The notes below the pieces were generated by a model, which made no database searches, was not told where the DNA came from, and saw only the letters and a list, made by a program, of their open reading frames with translations. Of a DNA stretch of 64,000 nucleotides, positions 47,610 through 57,176 are shown in pieces (position 1 is the first letter of the stretch; each line of letters starts with the position of its first letter). The stretch comes from Rhizobium sp. RU36D (GTDB lineage Bacteria > Pseudomonadota > Alphaproteobacteria > Rhizobiales > Rhizobiaceae). The stretch lies in contig NZ_FWXU01000001.1 of NCBI RefSeq assembly GCF_900176345.1, forward strand, positions 1-64,000, given 5' to 3'. The translations under genes were made by a program, and so were the position numbers.

Positions 47610-47684
47610 TGCAGAAACGACGAAGGCTGGCCTTCGGGAAGGCGGGCTTGCGAACCGCGCTCCCCAGGCCAGCCTTCTTCTGCA
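47610..47684. repeat. long imperfect inverted repeat between urtE and ureD
   Basis: TGCAGAA ... GAAGGCTGGCCT on the left is matched by AGGCCAGCCTTC then TTCTGCA on the right, with a 32-bp loop. The 12-bp inner arms are exact. Its transcript would form a large hairpin between the transporter and urease genes, which may reduce or tune read-through. Confidence 0.75.
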
Positions 47685-47742
47685 GCATTCTGCCTCTTTT
47701 GAAGGCACCCCCAGCCCCCGCTGGGCCTGCAGGAACAGGATC

Positions 47743-48438
47743 TCAAACGGTCAGGTGACGGCGCGCCTCCGGCGTATCCAGGGTTTCGGCAGCCCCCTCA
47801 TGCACGATCTCGCCGCGATCCATGATGTAGACATGGTCGGCAAGCTCGCGGCAGAAATCGAGATACTGCTCCACCAGCAGGATCGCCATGCCGGTGGAAT
47901 CCCTGAGGTACTGGATCGCCCGGCCGATATCCTTGATGATCGACGGCTGGATACCCTCTGTCGGCTCGTCCAGCACCAGGATCTTCGGCCGCGTCACCAT
48001 GGCCCGGCCGATCGCCAGCTGCTGCTGCTGGCCACCCGAAAGGTCGCCGCCGCGCCGGCCGAGCATGCTCTGCAGGATTGGGAAGAGGCTGAAGATATCG
48101 TCAGGAATGAAGCGGTCCTTGCGTGCCACGGGGGCAAACCCGGTCTCCAGGTTTTCCTTGACCGTCAGCAGCGGAAAGATCTCGCGGCCCTGGGGTACAT
48201 AACCGATACCCTGCTTGGCGCGGTTGAACGGCGCCATCCCGTTGAGCTTCGTGCCGTTGAAGGAGATGCTGCCCGCCGAAACGGCATGCTGGCCGGTAAC
48301 GGCCCTCAGCAGCGACGACTTGCCGACACCGTTTCGACCCAGAACGCAAGTGATCTTGCCCATCTCGGCCTTGATGGTGACCCCGCGCAACGCCTGCGCG
48401 GCGCCGTAGTGGAGATTGATGTTGTCGACTGTCAGCAT
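47743..48438 (-). CDS. urtE: urea ABC transporter ATP-binding protein UrtE
   Basis: 231 residues. Walker A is [12 protein letters not shown], the signature [15 protein letters not shown], Walker [14 protein letters not shown] and the His switch in [10 protein letters not shown] (branched-chain-like, Gln at the usual His position). Together with UrtD it drives the UrtBC permease. A palindromic element separates it from urtD. Confidence 0.93.
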   Translation of the reverse strand: MLTVDNINLHYGAAQALRGVTIKAEMGKITCVLGRNGVGKSSLLRAVTGQHAVSAGSISFNGTKLNGMAPFNRAKQGIGYVPQGREIFPLLTVKENLETGFAPVARKDRFIPDDIFSLFPILQSMLGRRGGDLSGGQQQQLAIGRAMVTRPKILVLDEPTEGIQPSIIKDIGRAIQYLRDSTGMAILLVEQYLDFCRELADHVYIMDRGEIVHEGAAETLDTPEARRHLTV

Positions 48439-48472
48439 GGTTCGTGCTCCCCGGAATGTTTGCGGGGTTTTG

Positions 48473-48670
48473 TACCCCCCTCTGCCCTGCCGGGCATCTC
48501 CCCCTCAAGGGGGGAGATCGGCGCTGGGCTGGCCGCTCTCCCACCAACTATCCTTGCGGGACGATGCCGCCCGCGAATCCCGAACCTTCGCCTGGATATT
48601 GGCAAGGCGGGTTGCCAATATCCGATCTCCCCCCTTGAGGGGGAGATGCCCGGCAGGGCAGAGGGGGGTA
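48473..48670. repeat. rhizobial palindromic element with perfect 49-bp inverted arms
   Basis: Arms at 48473-48521 and 48622-48670 are exact inverted copies over 49 bp. Each carries an inner CTCCCCC...GGGGGAG hairpin. The ~100-bp middle is unrelated to the middle of the sister element at 28276. It lies between urtE and urtD, in a position where it would be in the operon transcript. Confidence 0.93.
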
Positions 48671-48692
48671 TGCAGGGCACAACACTCATCCC

Positions 48693-49445
48693 TCACCGCC
48701 CCAGATAGTTCTCGATGACTTTCGGATCGTTCGACACGAAATCGATCGAGCCCTCGGCCAGCACCGAGCCTTCCGCCAGGCAGGTCACTTTCACGCCAAG
48801 GTCACGGATGAAGCCCATGTCGTGCTCGACCACCACCACCGAGCGGGTCTTGGCGATCTCGCGCAGCAGGATGGCGGTTTCGGCGGTTTCGGCGTCGGTC
48901 ATGCCGGCGACCGGCTCGTCGACCAGCAAAAGCTTGGGTTCCTGCGCCAGCAGCATGCCGATCTCCAGCCACTGCTTCTGGCCATGGGAGAGATTGGCGG
49001 CCAGATCGTCCTTGCGCGCGGTCATGCGCACGATCTCCAGGATCTCCTCGATACGCGCCTTGTCTTCCGCCGTGAGGCGATAGAACAGCGTGCCGAAGAC
49101 GCCGCGATCACGGTTGAGCGCCAGTTCCAGATTGTCCCAGACGGTATGGCTCTCAAACACCGTCGGCTTCTGGAACTTGCGGCCGATGCCGAGCTGGGCG
49201 ATTTCCGCCTCGTCCATCTTCGTGAGGTCGATATCCCCCTGGAAGAAGACCTCGCCGGTATCCGGCCGTGTCTTGCCGGTGATGATGTCCATCATCGTCG
49301 TCTTGCCGGCGCCATTCGGGCCGATGATCGCCCGGAGTTCGCCGGGCTCGATGATCATCGACAAGGAATTCAGCGCCTTGAAGCCGTCGAAGGAAACGGA
49401 GACACCGTCGAGATAAAGCAGGCTGGTCGGTTTTTTCTCTTTCAT
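48693..49445 (-). CDS. urtD: urea ABC transporter ATP-binding protein UrtD
   Basis: 250 residues from the ATG at 49445. Walker A is IGPNGAGKTTMMD, the signature LSHGQKQWLEIGM, Walker B LLLVDEPVAGM and switch VVVEHDMGF. UrtD pairs with UrtE. UrtC ends five bases upstream. Confidence 0.95.
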   Translation of the reverse strand: MKEKKPTSLLYLDGVSVSFDGFKALNSLSMIIEPGELRAIIGPNGAGKTTMMDIITGKTRPDTGEVFFQGDIDLTKMDEAEIAQLGIGRKFQKPTVFESHTVWDNLELALNRDRGVFGTLFYRLTAEDKARIEEILEIVRMTARKDDLAANLSHGQKQWLEIGMLLAQEPKLLLVDEPVAGMTDAETAETAILLREIAKTRSVVVVEHDMGFIRDLGVKVTCLAEGSVLAEGSIDFVSNDPKVIENYLGR

Positions 49446-49450
49446 GGCGA

Positions 49451-50629
49451 TCACTCCGCTGCCTGTCCGGCCGGCACCCCGGCATTTGCCCCGCGCTCGC
49501 CGCGGGCTTGTTCGGCCGCATCGGCAGCCTTCTGCTCCTTGCGGGCGGCGTAACGCTGCTGGATCGTCCCGACGATGCCCTTCGGCAGGAACAGCGTCAC
49601 GCCGATGAACAACCCGCCCAGGGCAAACAGCCAGAGCTCCGGAAACGCGCCGGTGAAATAGCTCTTGCCGGCATTGACCAATAGCGCGCCGATGATCGGG
49701 CCGATCAGCGTCCCGCGGCCGCCAACAGCAGTCCACACCACCACCTCGATCGAATTGGCCGGCGCGAATTCGCCGGGATTGATGATGCCCACCTGCGGCA
49801 CGAACAAAGCACCGGCAATACCGGCCATCATGGCCGAGACGACGAAGGTGAAGAGCTTGATGTTTTCAACACGGTAGCCGAGGAAGCGGGTGCGGCTTTC
49901 CGCATCGCGCACGCCGACGAGCACCTTGCCGAACTTGGAGCGGGTGATGCCGGAGGCAATCAGCAGGCAGAGCGCCAGCATCAGCGCGGAGGCGGCAAAC
50001 AGCACCGCCCGCGTTCCATCGGCCTGGACGTTGAAGCCGACGATTTCCTTGAAGTCCGTCAGGCCGTTATTGCCGCCAAAGCCCATGTCGTTGCGGAAGA
50101 AGGCCAGCAGCAGCGCATAGGTCATCGCCTGGGTGATAATCGAGAGGTACACGCCGTTGACGCGGGAGCGGAAGGCAAACCAGCCGAATACGAAAGCGAG
50201 CAGACCCGGCACGAACAGCACCATGACCATGGCAAAGGGGAACATGTCGAAGCCGTGCCAGAACCACGGCAGTTCCTTCCAGTTCAGGAACACCATGAAG
50301 TCGGGCAGGATGGGGTCGCCATAGACGCCGCGCGAACCGATCTGGCGCATCAGATACATGCCCATGGCATAGCCGCCGAGAGCGAAAAATGCGCCGTGGC
50401 CGAGGGAGAGGATGCCGCAATAACCCCAGACCAGGTCCAATGCAAGCGCCAGCAGCGCATAGCAGAGATACTTGCCCATCAGCGACACGGCATAGGTCGG
50501 GATATGCAGCGCGCTGTCGGGCGGCGTCAGCAGGTTGAGCGCCGGCACCAGGACCGCCACGCCCATGAGAATGGCGATGGCGACGAGGATCCTGCCTTCA
50601 AGCGCACGGAGAATAAAGGCCGTAATCAT
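49451..50629 (-). CDS. urtC: urea ABC transporter permease UrtC
   Basis: 392 residues with about ten hydrophobic segments of the branched-chain amino-acid-type (LivM-like) permease family; LSLGHGAFFALGGYAMGMYL near residue 75 is a typical LivM-like motif. It forms the channel with UrtB. It overlaps urtB by four bases (ATGA). Confidence 0.94.
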   Translation of the reverse strand: MITAFILRALEGRILVAIAILMGVAVLVPALNLLTPPDSALHIPTYAVSLMGKYLCYALLALALDLVWGYCGILSLGHGAFFALGGYAMGMYLMRQIGSRGVYGDPILPDFMVFLNWKELPWFWHGFDMFPFAMVMVLFVPGLLAFVFGWFAFRSRVNGVYLSIITQAMTYALLLAFFRNDMGFGGNNGLTDFKEIVGFNVQADGTRAVLFAASALMLALCLLIASGITRSKFGKVLVGVRDAESRTRFLGYRVENIKLFTFVVSAMMAGIAGALFVPQVGIINPGEFAPANSIEVVVWTAVGGRGTLIGPIIGALLVNAGKSYFTGAFPELWLFALGGLFIGVTLFLPKGIVGTIQQRYAARKEQKAADAAEQARGERGANAGVPAGQAAE

Positions 50630-52239
50630 GCTTCGATCGCCCTTCCCTTGAGCGCGAAGAGCCCGCGCGGTCTTTTCTGGATAAACAGGATGATCAGCAC
50701 CAGCACGAGGATCTTGCCGAGGACGGCGCCGACCGAGGGTTCAAGGAACTTGTTAAGGATGCCGAGCGACAGCGCGCCGACAAACGTGCCCCAGAGATTG
50801 CCGACACCGCCGAAGACCACCACCATGAAGCTGTCGATAATGTAGGACTGGCCGAGGTTCGGGGAGACGTTGTCGATCTGGCTCAGCGCCACGCCGGCGA
50901 TACCGGCGATGCCCGATCCCAGCGCAAAGGTGAAGGCATCCACCCAGGGCGTGCGAATGCCCATGGACGACGCCATGCGACGGTTCTGGGTGACGGCGCG
51001 CATCTGCAGGCCAAAGGCCGATTTCTTCATCAAGACGAGCAAGGCAAAGAAAATCGACAGCGAGAACAGCACGATCCACAGGCGGTTCCAGGTGATCGTC
51101 AGCCCGCCGAGCGGAAAGGAGCCGGACATCCAGGAGGGATTGCCGACCTCCTGGTTGGTCGGTCCGAACATGGTCCGGATCGCCTGCTGCAGGATGAGCG
51201 AGATGCCCCAGGTGGCAAGCAGCGTCTCGAGCGGCCGGCCATAGAGGAAGCGGATGACGCCGCGCTCGATAACGAGACCGATGGCGCCCGTGACTAGGAA
51301 GGCGACCGGCAGTGCGATGGCAAGCGACCAGTCGAACAGTTCGGGATAGCTGGTGCGGATGACCTGCTGAACCACGAATGTCGAATAAGCGCCGATCATC
51401 ACCATCTCGCCATGGGCCATGTTGATGATGCCCATGACGCCGAAGGTGATGGCAAGGCCGATGGCGGCCAGCAGCAAGACCGAGCCGAGCGAGACGCCGT
51501 ACCAGACATTCTGGCCCATATCCCACAGCGCCTGCTCGTCCTCGATCTTGGCGACGGCGGCGTCGAGATCCGGCTTCAGGCTGGCATCGATGGTGGAGGA
51601 GACCGACATGAGGATGCCGATCGCCTCGCGGCCACCGAGCGAAGCGACGGTTTCGATGGCGGTGCGCTTTTCCTCGATCGAACGGTCGGAGGCCAGCAGC
51701 GACACCGCGCGCGCCTCCTCCATCCGGGCCTTGACCTGCGGGTCGGTTTCCTTGGCCAGCGCCGCCTCGACGAGATCGAGGTTTTCCGCGCTCGGCGACT
51801 GCAACACCTGTTGCGCCGCCTGGAGCCGAACGGCCTTGTCTGGGCTCAAAAGCGTCAGCCCCCCGAGCGCGGACCGGATCGCGCGGCGGAGGCTGTTATT
51901 GACCTTGATCTTGGTGAAAGCCGATTTCGGCGCATCGCCCAGCGCCTCGCCGGTCAACGGGTCGATGGCCGTCAGGTTCGCGCCGGCCGCCTTGGTGATG
52001 ACGACGATATTGTCGGACTTGCGGACATAGAGTTCGCCCTCCGCAAAGGCTTCCAGCGCCGGCACCACGCGGGCATCGCCCGTGGCGGCGATCTGGCCGA
52101 GCAGCTCTTCAGCCTGCTTGAAATTCGCCTTGCCGAGACTGTTGATCAGGTCCTTCGGATCGCTCTGCGCGAAGGACGGCGCGGCGAAGGTCAGGATGAC
52201 AAGAGTTAGAAATGCGCGGAGAATGTTTTTCAAGATCAT
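50626..52239 (-). CDS. urtB: urea ABC transporter permease UrtB
   Basis: 537 residues. A signal-like N-terminus (FLTLVILTFAAPSFAQSDPK) and about 200 soluble, repeat-rich residues (DLVEAALAKETDPQVKARME) precede a LivH-like permease core from about residue 240 (LAITFGVMGIINMAHGEMVM). This long architecture is the standard UrtB form. It pairs with UrtC. Confidence 0.94.
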   Translation of the reverse strand: MILKNILRAFLTLVILTFAAPSFAQSDPKDLINSLGKANFKQAEELLGQIAATGDARVVPALEAFAEGELYVRKSDNIVVITKAAGANLTAIDPLTGEALGDAPKSAFTKIKVNNSLRRAIRSALGGLTLLSPDKAVRLQAAQQVLQSPSAENLDLVEAALAKETDPQVKARMEEARAVSLLASDRSIEEKRTAIETVASLGGREAIGILMSVSSTIDASLKPDLDAAVAKIEDEQALWDMGQNVWYGVSLGSVLLLAAIGLAITFGVMGIINMAHGEMVMIGAYSTFVVQQVIRTSYPELFDWSLAIALPVAFLVTGAIGLVIERGVIRFLYGRPLETLLATWGISLILQQAIRTMFGPTNQEVGNPSWMSGSFPLGGLTITWNRLWIVLFSLSIFFALLVLMKKSAFGLQMRAVTQNRRMASSMGIRTPWVDAFTFALGSGIAGIAGVALSQIDNVSPNLGQSYIIDSFMVVVFGGVGNLWGTFVGALSLGILNKFLEPSVGAVLGKILVLVLIILFIQKRPRGLFALKGRAIEA

Positions 52240-52275
52240 AATGCAGTTCCCCTCACTCGCCTGTTTGCCGCTTGG

Positions 52276-52453
52276 GTCCCCTCACCTGCAATTTCTAGCA
52301 CTTAGCAAGCTAAGATGCTGAAATTGCTTCCTCTCCCACAAAGGGGAGAGGTGCAGAGAGGCAAACTCGGCGCCCACCCTCTCCCCTTGTGGGAGAGGTT
52401 ACAAAATCACGATCTTGGCAAAGCCAAGTCGTAGATTTTGTTGGTGAGGGGAC
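52276..52453. repeat. mosaic palindromic element between urtA and urtB
   Basis: Terminal inverted repeats GTCCCCTCACC / GGTGAGGGGAC are perfect over 11 bp. Inside are at least three palindromes: one around GCAATTTC...GAAATTGC, two based on CCTCTCCC...GGGAGAGG, and one around GATCTTGGC...GCCAAG. The composition is typical of rhizobial mosaic elements. It lies between the binding-protein gene and the permease, a place where differential expression within the operon is expected. Confidence 0.85.
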
Positions 52454-52487
52454 CTCCTGATATCGGAGGTCCCCAATGTTTGAATGA

Positions 52488-53777
52488 TCAGCTGCCCTTG
52501 CCGCCGCACTTGCCGGTGGCAACGTTGAAGTTGCCGCATTCCATCGGCTTGCGCCAATCGGAGATCAGGTCCTTGGAGTCCGGCAGGTAGTCGGACCACT
52601 CGTCACCGACGACCGAGGGGGTCTGCTGGACGATTTCGAACTGGCCGTCGGCCTGGATTTCGCCGATCAGGACGGGCTTGGTGATGTGGTGGTTCGGCAT
52701 CACGGTGGAGTAGCCGCCCGAGAGGTTCGGAACTGCAACGCCGATGATCGAGTCGAGAACGGCGTCGGTCTCGGTGGTGCCGGCAGCTTCGACGGCCTTT
52801 ACCCAGGCGTTGAAGCCGATATAGGCGGCTTCCATCGGGTCGTTGGTCACGCGCTTGTCGTTCTTGGTGTAGGCGTGCCAGGTCTTGATGAATTCGGCAT
52901 TGACCTCGGCATCGACGGACTGGAAGTAGTTCCAGGCAGCGAGGTGGCCGACGAGCGGCGCGGTGTCGAGACCGGCAAGCTCTTCTTCACCGACCGAGAA
53001 GGCGACGACCGGAATGTCTTCGGCCTTGATGCCCTGGTTGCCGAGTTCCTTGTAGAAGGGAACGTTGGCGTCACCATTGATGGTGGAAACAACGGCGGTC
53101 TTCTTACCCGCAGAGCCGAACTTCTTGATATCGGACACGATCGTCTGCCAGTCGGAATGACCGAATGGCGTGTAGTTGATCATGATGTCCTCTTCCTTGA
53201 CGCCCTTGGACATCAGGTAGGCCTTCAGGATCTTGTTGGTCGTCTGCGGATAGACGTAGTCGGTGCCGGCGAGAACCCAGCGTTCGACGCCTTCTTCATT
53301 GGCGAGGTAGTCGACGGCCGGGATGGCCTGCTGGTTCGGAGCAGCACCCGTGTAGAAGATGTTGCGCGAGGATTCTTCACCCTCGTACTGGACCGGGTAG
53401 AACAGGATCGAGTTCAGTTCTTCGAAGACAGGCAGAACCGACTTGCGCGAGGACGAGGTCCAGCAACCGAACACGGCAGCGACCTTGTCCTGGGAAATCA
53501 GCTGGCGAGCCTTTTCGGCGAACAGCGGCCAGTCGGAAGCCGGGTCGACAACGACGGCCTCAAGCTTCTTGCCGAGAACGCCGCCCTTCTTGTTCTGCTC
53601 TTCGACGAGCATCAGCATGGCGTCTTTCAGGGTCGTTTCCGAGATCGCCATCGTGCCAGACAGCGAGTGCAGAACGCCGATCTTGATGGTGTCGTCAGCG
53701 GCGAGCGCGCCGTGGAAGGCGGTCGTCGACAGCATGGCGCCAAGCAGGGCGCCGGTGAATTTTGCCTTGAGTTTCAT
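52488..53777 (-). CDS. urtA: urea ABC transporter substrate-binding protein UrtA
   Basis: 429 residues with a signal peptide (MKLKAKFTGALLGAML..., cleaved after LAA-like). The mature start DTIKIGVLHSLSGTMAISET is typical of UrtA/AmiC-type periplasmic binding proteins, which capture urea. It is first in the operon and would be the most abundant. Relatives also bind short amides, but the urease genes downstream make urea the likely ligand. Confidence 0.95.
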   Translation of the reverse strand: MKLKAKFTGALLGAMLSTTAFHGALAADDTIKIGVLHSLSGTMAISETTLKDAMLMLVEEQNKKGGVLGKKLEAVVVDPASDWPLFAEKARQLISQDKVAAVFGCWTSSSRKSVLPVFEELNSILFYPVQYEGEESSRNIFYTGAAPNQQAIPAVDYLANEEGVERWVLAGTDYVYPQTTNKILKAYLMSKGVKEEDIMINYTPFGHSDWQTIVSDIKKFGSAGKKTAVVSTINGDANVPFYKELGNQGIKAEDIPVVAFSVGEEELAGLDTAPLVGHLAAWNYFQSVDAEVNAEFIKTWHAYTKNDKRVTNDPMEAAYIGFNAWVKAVEAAGTTETDAVLDSIIGVAVPNLSGGYSTVMPNHHITKPVLIGEIQADGQFEIVQQTPSVVGDEWSDYLPDSKDLISDWRKPMECGNFNVATGKCGGKGS

Positions 53778-53811
53778 TGGATTGAACCCCTCTCCTTGTT
53801 CCGCAACACCG

Positions 53812-53889
53812 GGTTAAAAAAGTCTTTAACCGTTGCTGAAAGGGACTATCCGACGCTGCAGTGCAAAACCGTATACGTCGTTTGACGTA
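53812..53889. promoter_or_regulatory. two inverted repeats in the urtA-bphO intergenic region
   Basis: GGTTAAA-N6-TTTAACC at 53812-53831, 35 bp upstream of urtA, and TACGTC-GTTT-GACGTA at 53874-53889. Either may be an operator for the urt operon or for the divergent haem oxygenase gene. No NtrC or sigma-54 pattern was convincing. Confidence 0.45.
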
Positions 53890-54000
53890 GCCGATGGGGT
53901 AAAAAGGGGTGAAACTACCCCCGAGAAGCAGGCCGGGGGGCGAACTTGTCAAAGGTTAGCGGAGCGGCATATATGAATGACGAATTCGGAAGGACTTTGG

Positions 54001-54549
54001 ATGGACAATCCGTCGCGACGCAGCGTTTTGAAGATGCAAACCGCTGCCGCACACCAGGCGCTGGATGACATGATCGGCGGCTTTGGCGATCTTGAAGCCT
54101 ACAGGCACTATCTCGTCGGCATGGCGCGGTTCAGGCTGCCGCTGGAAAGCTGGCTTAAGCAACAGGATCCGGTGCCGGCCGAGCTTGGCGACTGGCAGCC
54201 GGAATATTACGGCGACGACATTCTTGCCGATCTGGATGATCTCGCCATCAGCCCTCCCGATGCCGCGAAACCCTTCGCCCCACCGGCGGGCGAAGGTCTG
54301 ATCGGCCTGCTTTACGTGCTCGAAGGTTCAGCACTCGGGGCGCGGCTGCTGGCCAAGCGTTCGGAGAATATCGGCCTCTCTGCCAGCCACGGCGCGCGAC
54401 ATATTTTTCGTCAGGCAGGGAACCTTTCCAGCTGGCGCACGTTTTCGGACCGGATGGAACGAATGTGTGTATACGACGACCGGGCCTCATCGGCATGGGC
54501 AAATTTCACCTTCGCTTATGCCCGTAACGCCTTCGAGAGCCCCTTTTAA
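54001..54549 (+). CDS. biliverdin-producing haem oxygenase
   Basis: 182 residues from the ATG at 54001 (AAGGA upstream; an earlier ATG at 53977 would add eight). The proximal His lies in LKMQTAAAHQALDDMIGGF. EGLIGLLYVLEGSALGARLL is the distal-helix motif of bacterial haem oxygenases. It opens haem to biliverdin, iron and CO. It overlaps the phytochrome gene (TAATG), so chromophore and apoprotein are made together, as in BphO-BphP pairs. Confidence 0.9.
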   Translation: MDNPSRRSVLKMQTAAAHQALDDMIGGFGDLEAYRHYLVGMARFRLPLESWLKQQDPVPAELGDWQPEYYGDDILADLDDLAISPPDAAKPFAPPAGEGLIGLLYVLEGSALGARLLAKRSENIGLSASHGARHIFRQAGNLSSWRTFSDRMERMCVYDDRASSAWANFTFAYARNAFESPF

Positions 54550-57080
54550 TGTCCGCTCAGACTGTCGATCTTTCCAATTGCGACCGCGAACCCATCCATA
54601 TCCCCGGCAGTATTCAGCCTCATGGCTGCCTATTGGCCTGCGACATGGAAATCAGCCGTGTCCTGCGCCATTCCGCCAACGCCTCTGGCATGCTTGGGCT
54701 GGATGACGCCCTCAATGGCCGAACGGTCCTGGAACTGCTCGGCGCGGATGTCACCCATGACCTGCGCAATGCCGTATCCGCCGCGCCGGAGGCGAGCCGC
54801 GCGGCGGTAATTGCGCATATGCAACTGCCCGACGGCGGCTATTTCGACATTGCCGTCCATCGGCAGAATGACGTCGCGATCCTTGAGTTCGAGCCATCGC
54901 TCCGCCGCACCCAGCCCCTGCAGCTCGCGCGGGAGATGATCGGTCGTGTCAAGGATATCGCCGACATCGACAAGTTGATTTCCACCTCATCCAAGCTGGT
55001 GCGCGCCGTGCTGGGCTATGACCGGGTGATGATCTACCGGTTCGAGCAGGACGGCTCCGGCAAGGTAATCAGCGAGGCGCGTCGGGGCGATCTGGAAAGC
55101 TTCCTCGGGCAATATTTTCCCGCCACCGACATCCCCCGCCAGGCGCGGGTGCTATATCTGCAGAACCCCTTGCGCATCATTTCCGATGCGAACGGAACGC
55201 GGGTGCCCCTGGTGCCGGAGCTTGACGATTCCGGCCAGCCCCTGGATCTTTCCTTCGCGCATCTGCGCAGCGTGTCGCCGATCCATTGCGAATATTTGCG
55301 CAACATGGGCGTCGGCGCCTCCATGTCGATCTCGATCATCGTCAATGGCACGCTCTGGGGTCTGATCGCCTGCCATCACTATTCGCCCAAGACGCTCAGC
55401 ATGTCCGAGCGCATCGCCGCCGAAATGTTCGGCGAATTCTTCTCCCTGCATCTGCTGGCGCTCAAGCAGAAGCGCAAGCTCGACATCGCCAACGAGGCGC
55501 GCCGCTCGCTGGACCGGTTCCTGCAATCGGCCTCGAACATTGCCGATGTCGATGAGATGCTGGCCGCCGCACTTCCGGAATTCAGCACACTGTTTGCCTG
55601 CGATGGCGTGGGGCTCTGGATGAACGGCCGCTGGACATCGGTTGGATCAGCGCCTCCGGCCGGCGAGGAAGAACCGCTGGCCCGCTTCGTGGCAGACCTG
55701 ACATCCGGCGGCATCTGGGCCACACACGCGCTGTCGCGCGCTTACCCGCCGGCGGAGCAGTATTTCGAGGAGGTCTCCGGCGTCCTCAGCATTCCCCTGT
55801 CGCAGATCCCGCGCGACTACCTGTTTTTCTTCCGCAAGGAGCGGCTGCAAACCCTGAACTGGGCGGGCAATCCGGAAAAATCCTATGAGACCGGACCGCT
55901 GGGCGACCGGTTGACGCCGCGCAAGAGCTTCGCGATCTGGAAGGAAACGGTCCAACGCCAGGCGGAACCCTGGCAGGATACCGATTACGAGATCGCCGAG
56001 GCCGTGCGTTCGGCAACGGTCGAGGTGGTGCTGCGCCACAACGAACTGATGCAGGAAGAGCGGAACAAGGCCGATATCCGCCAGCGCATGATGAACGAGG
56101 AACTGAACCACAGGGTGAAGAACATCCTGGCGGTGATCAAGTCCCTGGTTGCCACGCCGGCGCATAACGACCTGCCGATAGACGACTATATCGGCTCGCT
56201 GCGCGGACGCATCCACGCGCTGTCCCATGCCCATGACCAACTGACCCGCGGCGCCGGCGGCGGCCTGCTGGAAGACCTGATACAGGCCGAACTTCTGCCG
56301 TTTCGCGTTGGGGCCACAACGATCACCCTGGACGGTCCGCCCGTCACGCTTGATGCACGGGCCAATGCCGTCTCCGCCCTTGTCATTCACGAGCTGTGCA
56401 CCAATGCCGCGAAATACGGCGCGCTGTCGCGTCCAGGCGGCCGACTCGTCGTGGAGTGGAGCCGGGAGGCCAATGATGACTGTCGATTGCGCTGGGAAGA
56501 GGTCGGCGGACCAGCAGTCAAGCCACCGCAGCGCAAGGGCTTTGGCACGGCTTTGATCGAGCGCAGCATACCCTACGATCTTGGCGGCAGCAGCCGTCTG
56601 GATTATCTTCCCGATGGTCTGCTTGCCGAATTTTACCTGCCCAGCCGCTTCCTGACCTGGGAAACCACGCCGGCAAAAGCATCAAAGATATCAACAGGAC
56701 CTGAAACATCGATCGTGAAAAACCTTGATTCAAACGTCGCCGTTCTCCTGGTCGAGGACCAGGTGCTGATCGCCATGGATGCCGAGATGATGCTGGGCGA
56801 TGCCGGCCTGTCGAACATTGTCACCGCCAGCTCTAGCACCGACGCCCTCAACCGGCTAAAAACCTTCACGCCCGATGTCGCGATCCTCGATATCAATCTC
56901 GGCCAGCATACCTCTGTTCCCGTCGCCGAGGAGCTGAGCCGCCGCAACATCCCCTTCGTCTTCGCGACAGGCTATGATGATCGTCTGGCCGTTCCCGAAG
57001 GCTTTGCGAGTGTGCCGGTGGTGCGCAAACCCTATGACAGCGCAGCCCTGGTCAAGGCCCTGTCCGACCGGCTCGGGTAA
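54549..57080 (+). CDS. bacteriophytochrome sensor kinase (HWE type) with C-terminal receiver
   Basis: 843 residues. The biliverdin-binding Cys is C11, next to REPIHIPG; a PAS-GAF-PHY core follows with the GAF motif FPATDIPRQARVLYLQN and the PHY tongue motif PRKSF. Then an HWE-type histidine kinase (MNEELNHRVKNILAVIKSL, phosphoacceptor His in NHRVKN, LRWEE box) and a C-terminal receiver (VAILDINLGQ, phosphorylated Asp). This is the Agp2/AtBphP2 layout: red and far-red light change kinase activity. A perfect-stem terminator follows. Output target unknown; the receiver may feed back on the kinase. Confidence 0.93.
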   Translation: MSAQTVDLSNCDREPIHIPGSIQPHGCLLACDMEISRVLRHSANASGMLGLDDALNGRTVLELLGADVTHDLRNAVSAAPEASRAAVIAHMQLPDGGYFDIAVHRQNDVAILEFEPSLRRTQPLQLAREMIGRVKDIADIDKLISTSSKLVRAVLGYDRVMIYRFEQDGSGKVISEARRGDLESFLGQYFPATDIPRQARVLYLQNPLRIISDANGTRVPLVPELDDSGQPLDLSFAHLRSVSPIHCEYLRNMGVGASMSISIIVNGTLWGLIACHHYSPKTLSMSERIAAEMFGEFFSLHLLALKQKRKLDIANEARRSLDRFLQSASNIADVDEMLAAALPEFSTLFACDGVGLWMNGRWTSVGSAPPAGEEEPLARFVADLTSGGIWATHALSRAYPPAEQYFEEVSGVLSIPLSQIPRDYLFFFRKERLQTLNWAGNPEKSYETGPLGDRLTPRKSFAIWKETVQRQAEPWQDTDYEIAEAVRSATVEVVLRHNELMQEERNKADIRQRMMNEELNHRVKNILAVIKSLVATPAHNDLPIDDYIGSLRGRIHALSHAHDQLTRGAGGGLLEDLIQAELLPFRVGATTITLDGPPVTLDARANAVSALVIHELCTNAAKYGALSRPGGRLVVEWSREANDDCRLRWEEVGGPAVKPPQRKGFGTALIERSIPYDLGGSSRLDYLPDGLLAEFYLPSRFLTWETTPAKASKISTGPETSIVKNLDSNVAVLLVEDQVLIAMDAEMMLGDAGLSNIVTASSSTDALNRLKTFTPDVAILDINLGQHTSVPVAEELSRRNIPFVFATGYDDRLAVPEGFASVPVVRKPYDSAALVKALSDRLG

Positions 57081-57110
57081 TCGCGCGCGGCCGCCTGACG
57101 GACAGCATCA

Positions 57111-57154
57111 CAAACAAAATCGCCGCGTTCGGAAGAACGCGGCGATTTTGTTTG
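57111..57154. terminator. strong bidirectional terminator
   Basis: A 20-bp perfect stem with a GGAA tetraloop. A-rich and T-rich flanks make it work in both directions between the convergent phytochrome and TerC genes. Confidence 0.93.
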
Positions 57155-57176
57155 CAGATAGATCTTCCTGCCCGGA

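Noticed and set aside
53778-53960. Sigma-54 (NtrC-dependent) promoter for urtA
   Set aside because: No GG-N10-GC element with correct -24/-12 spacing was found on the minus strand.
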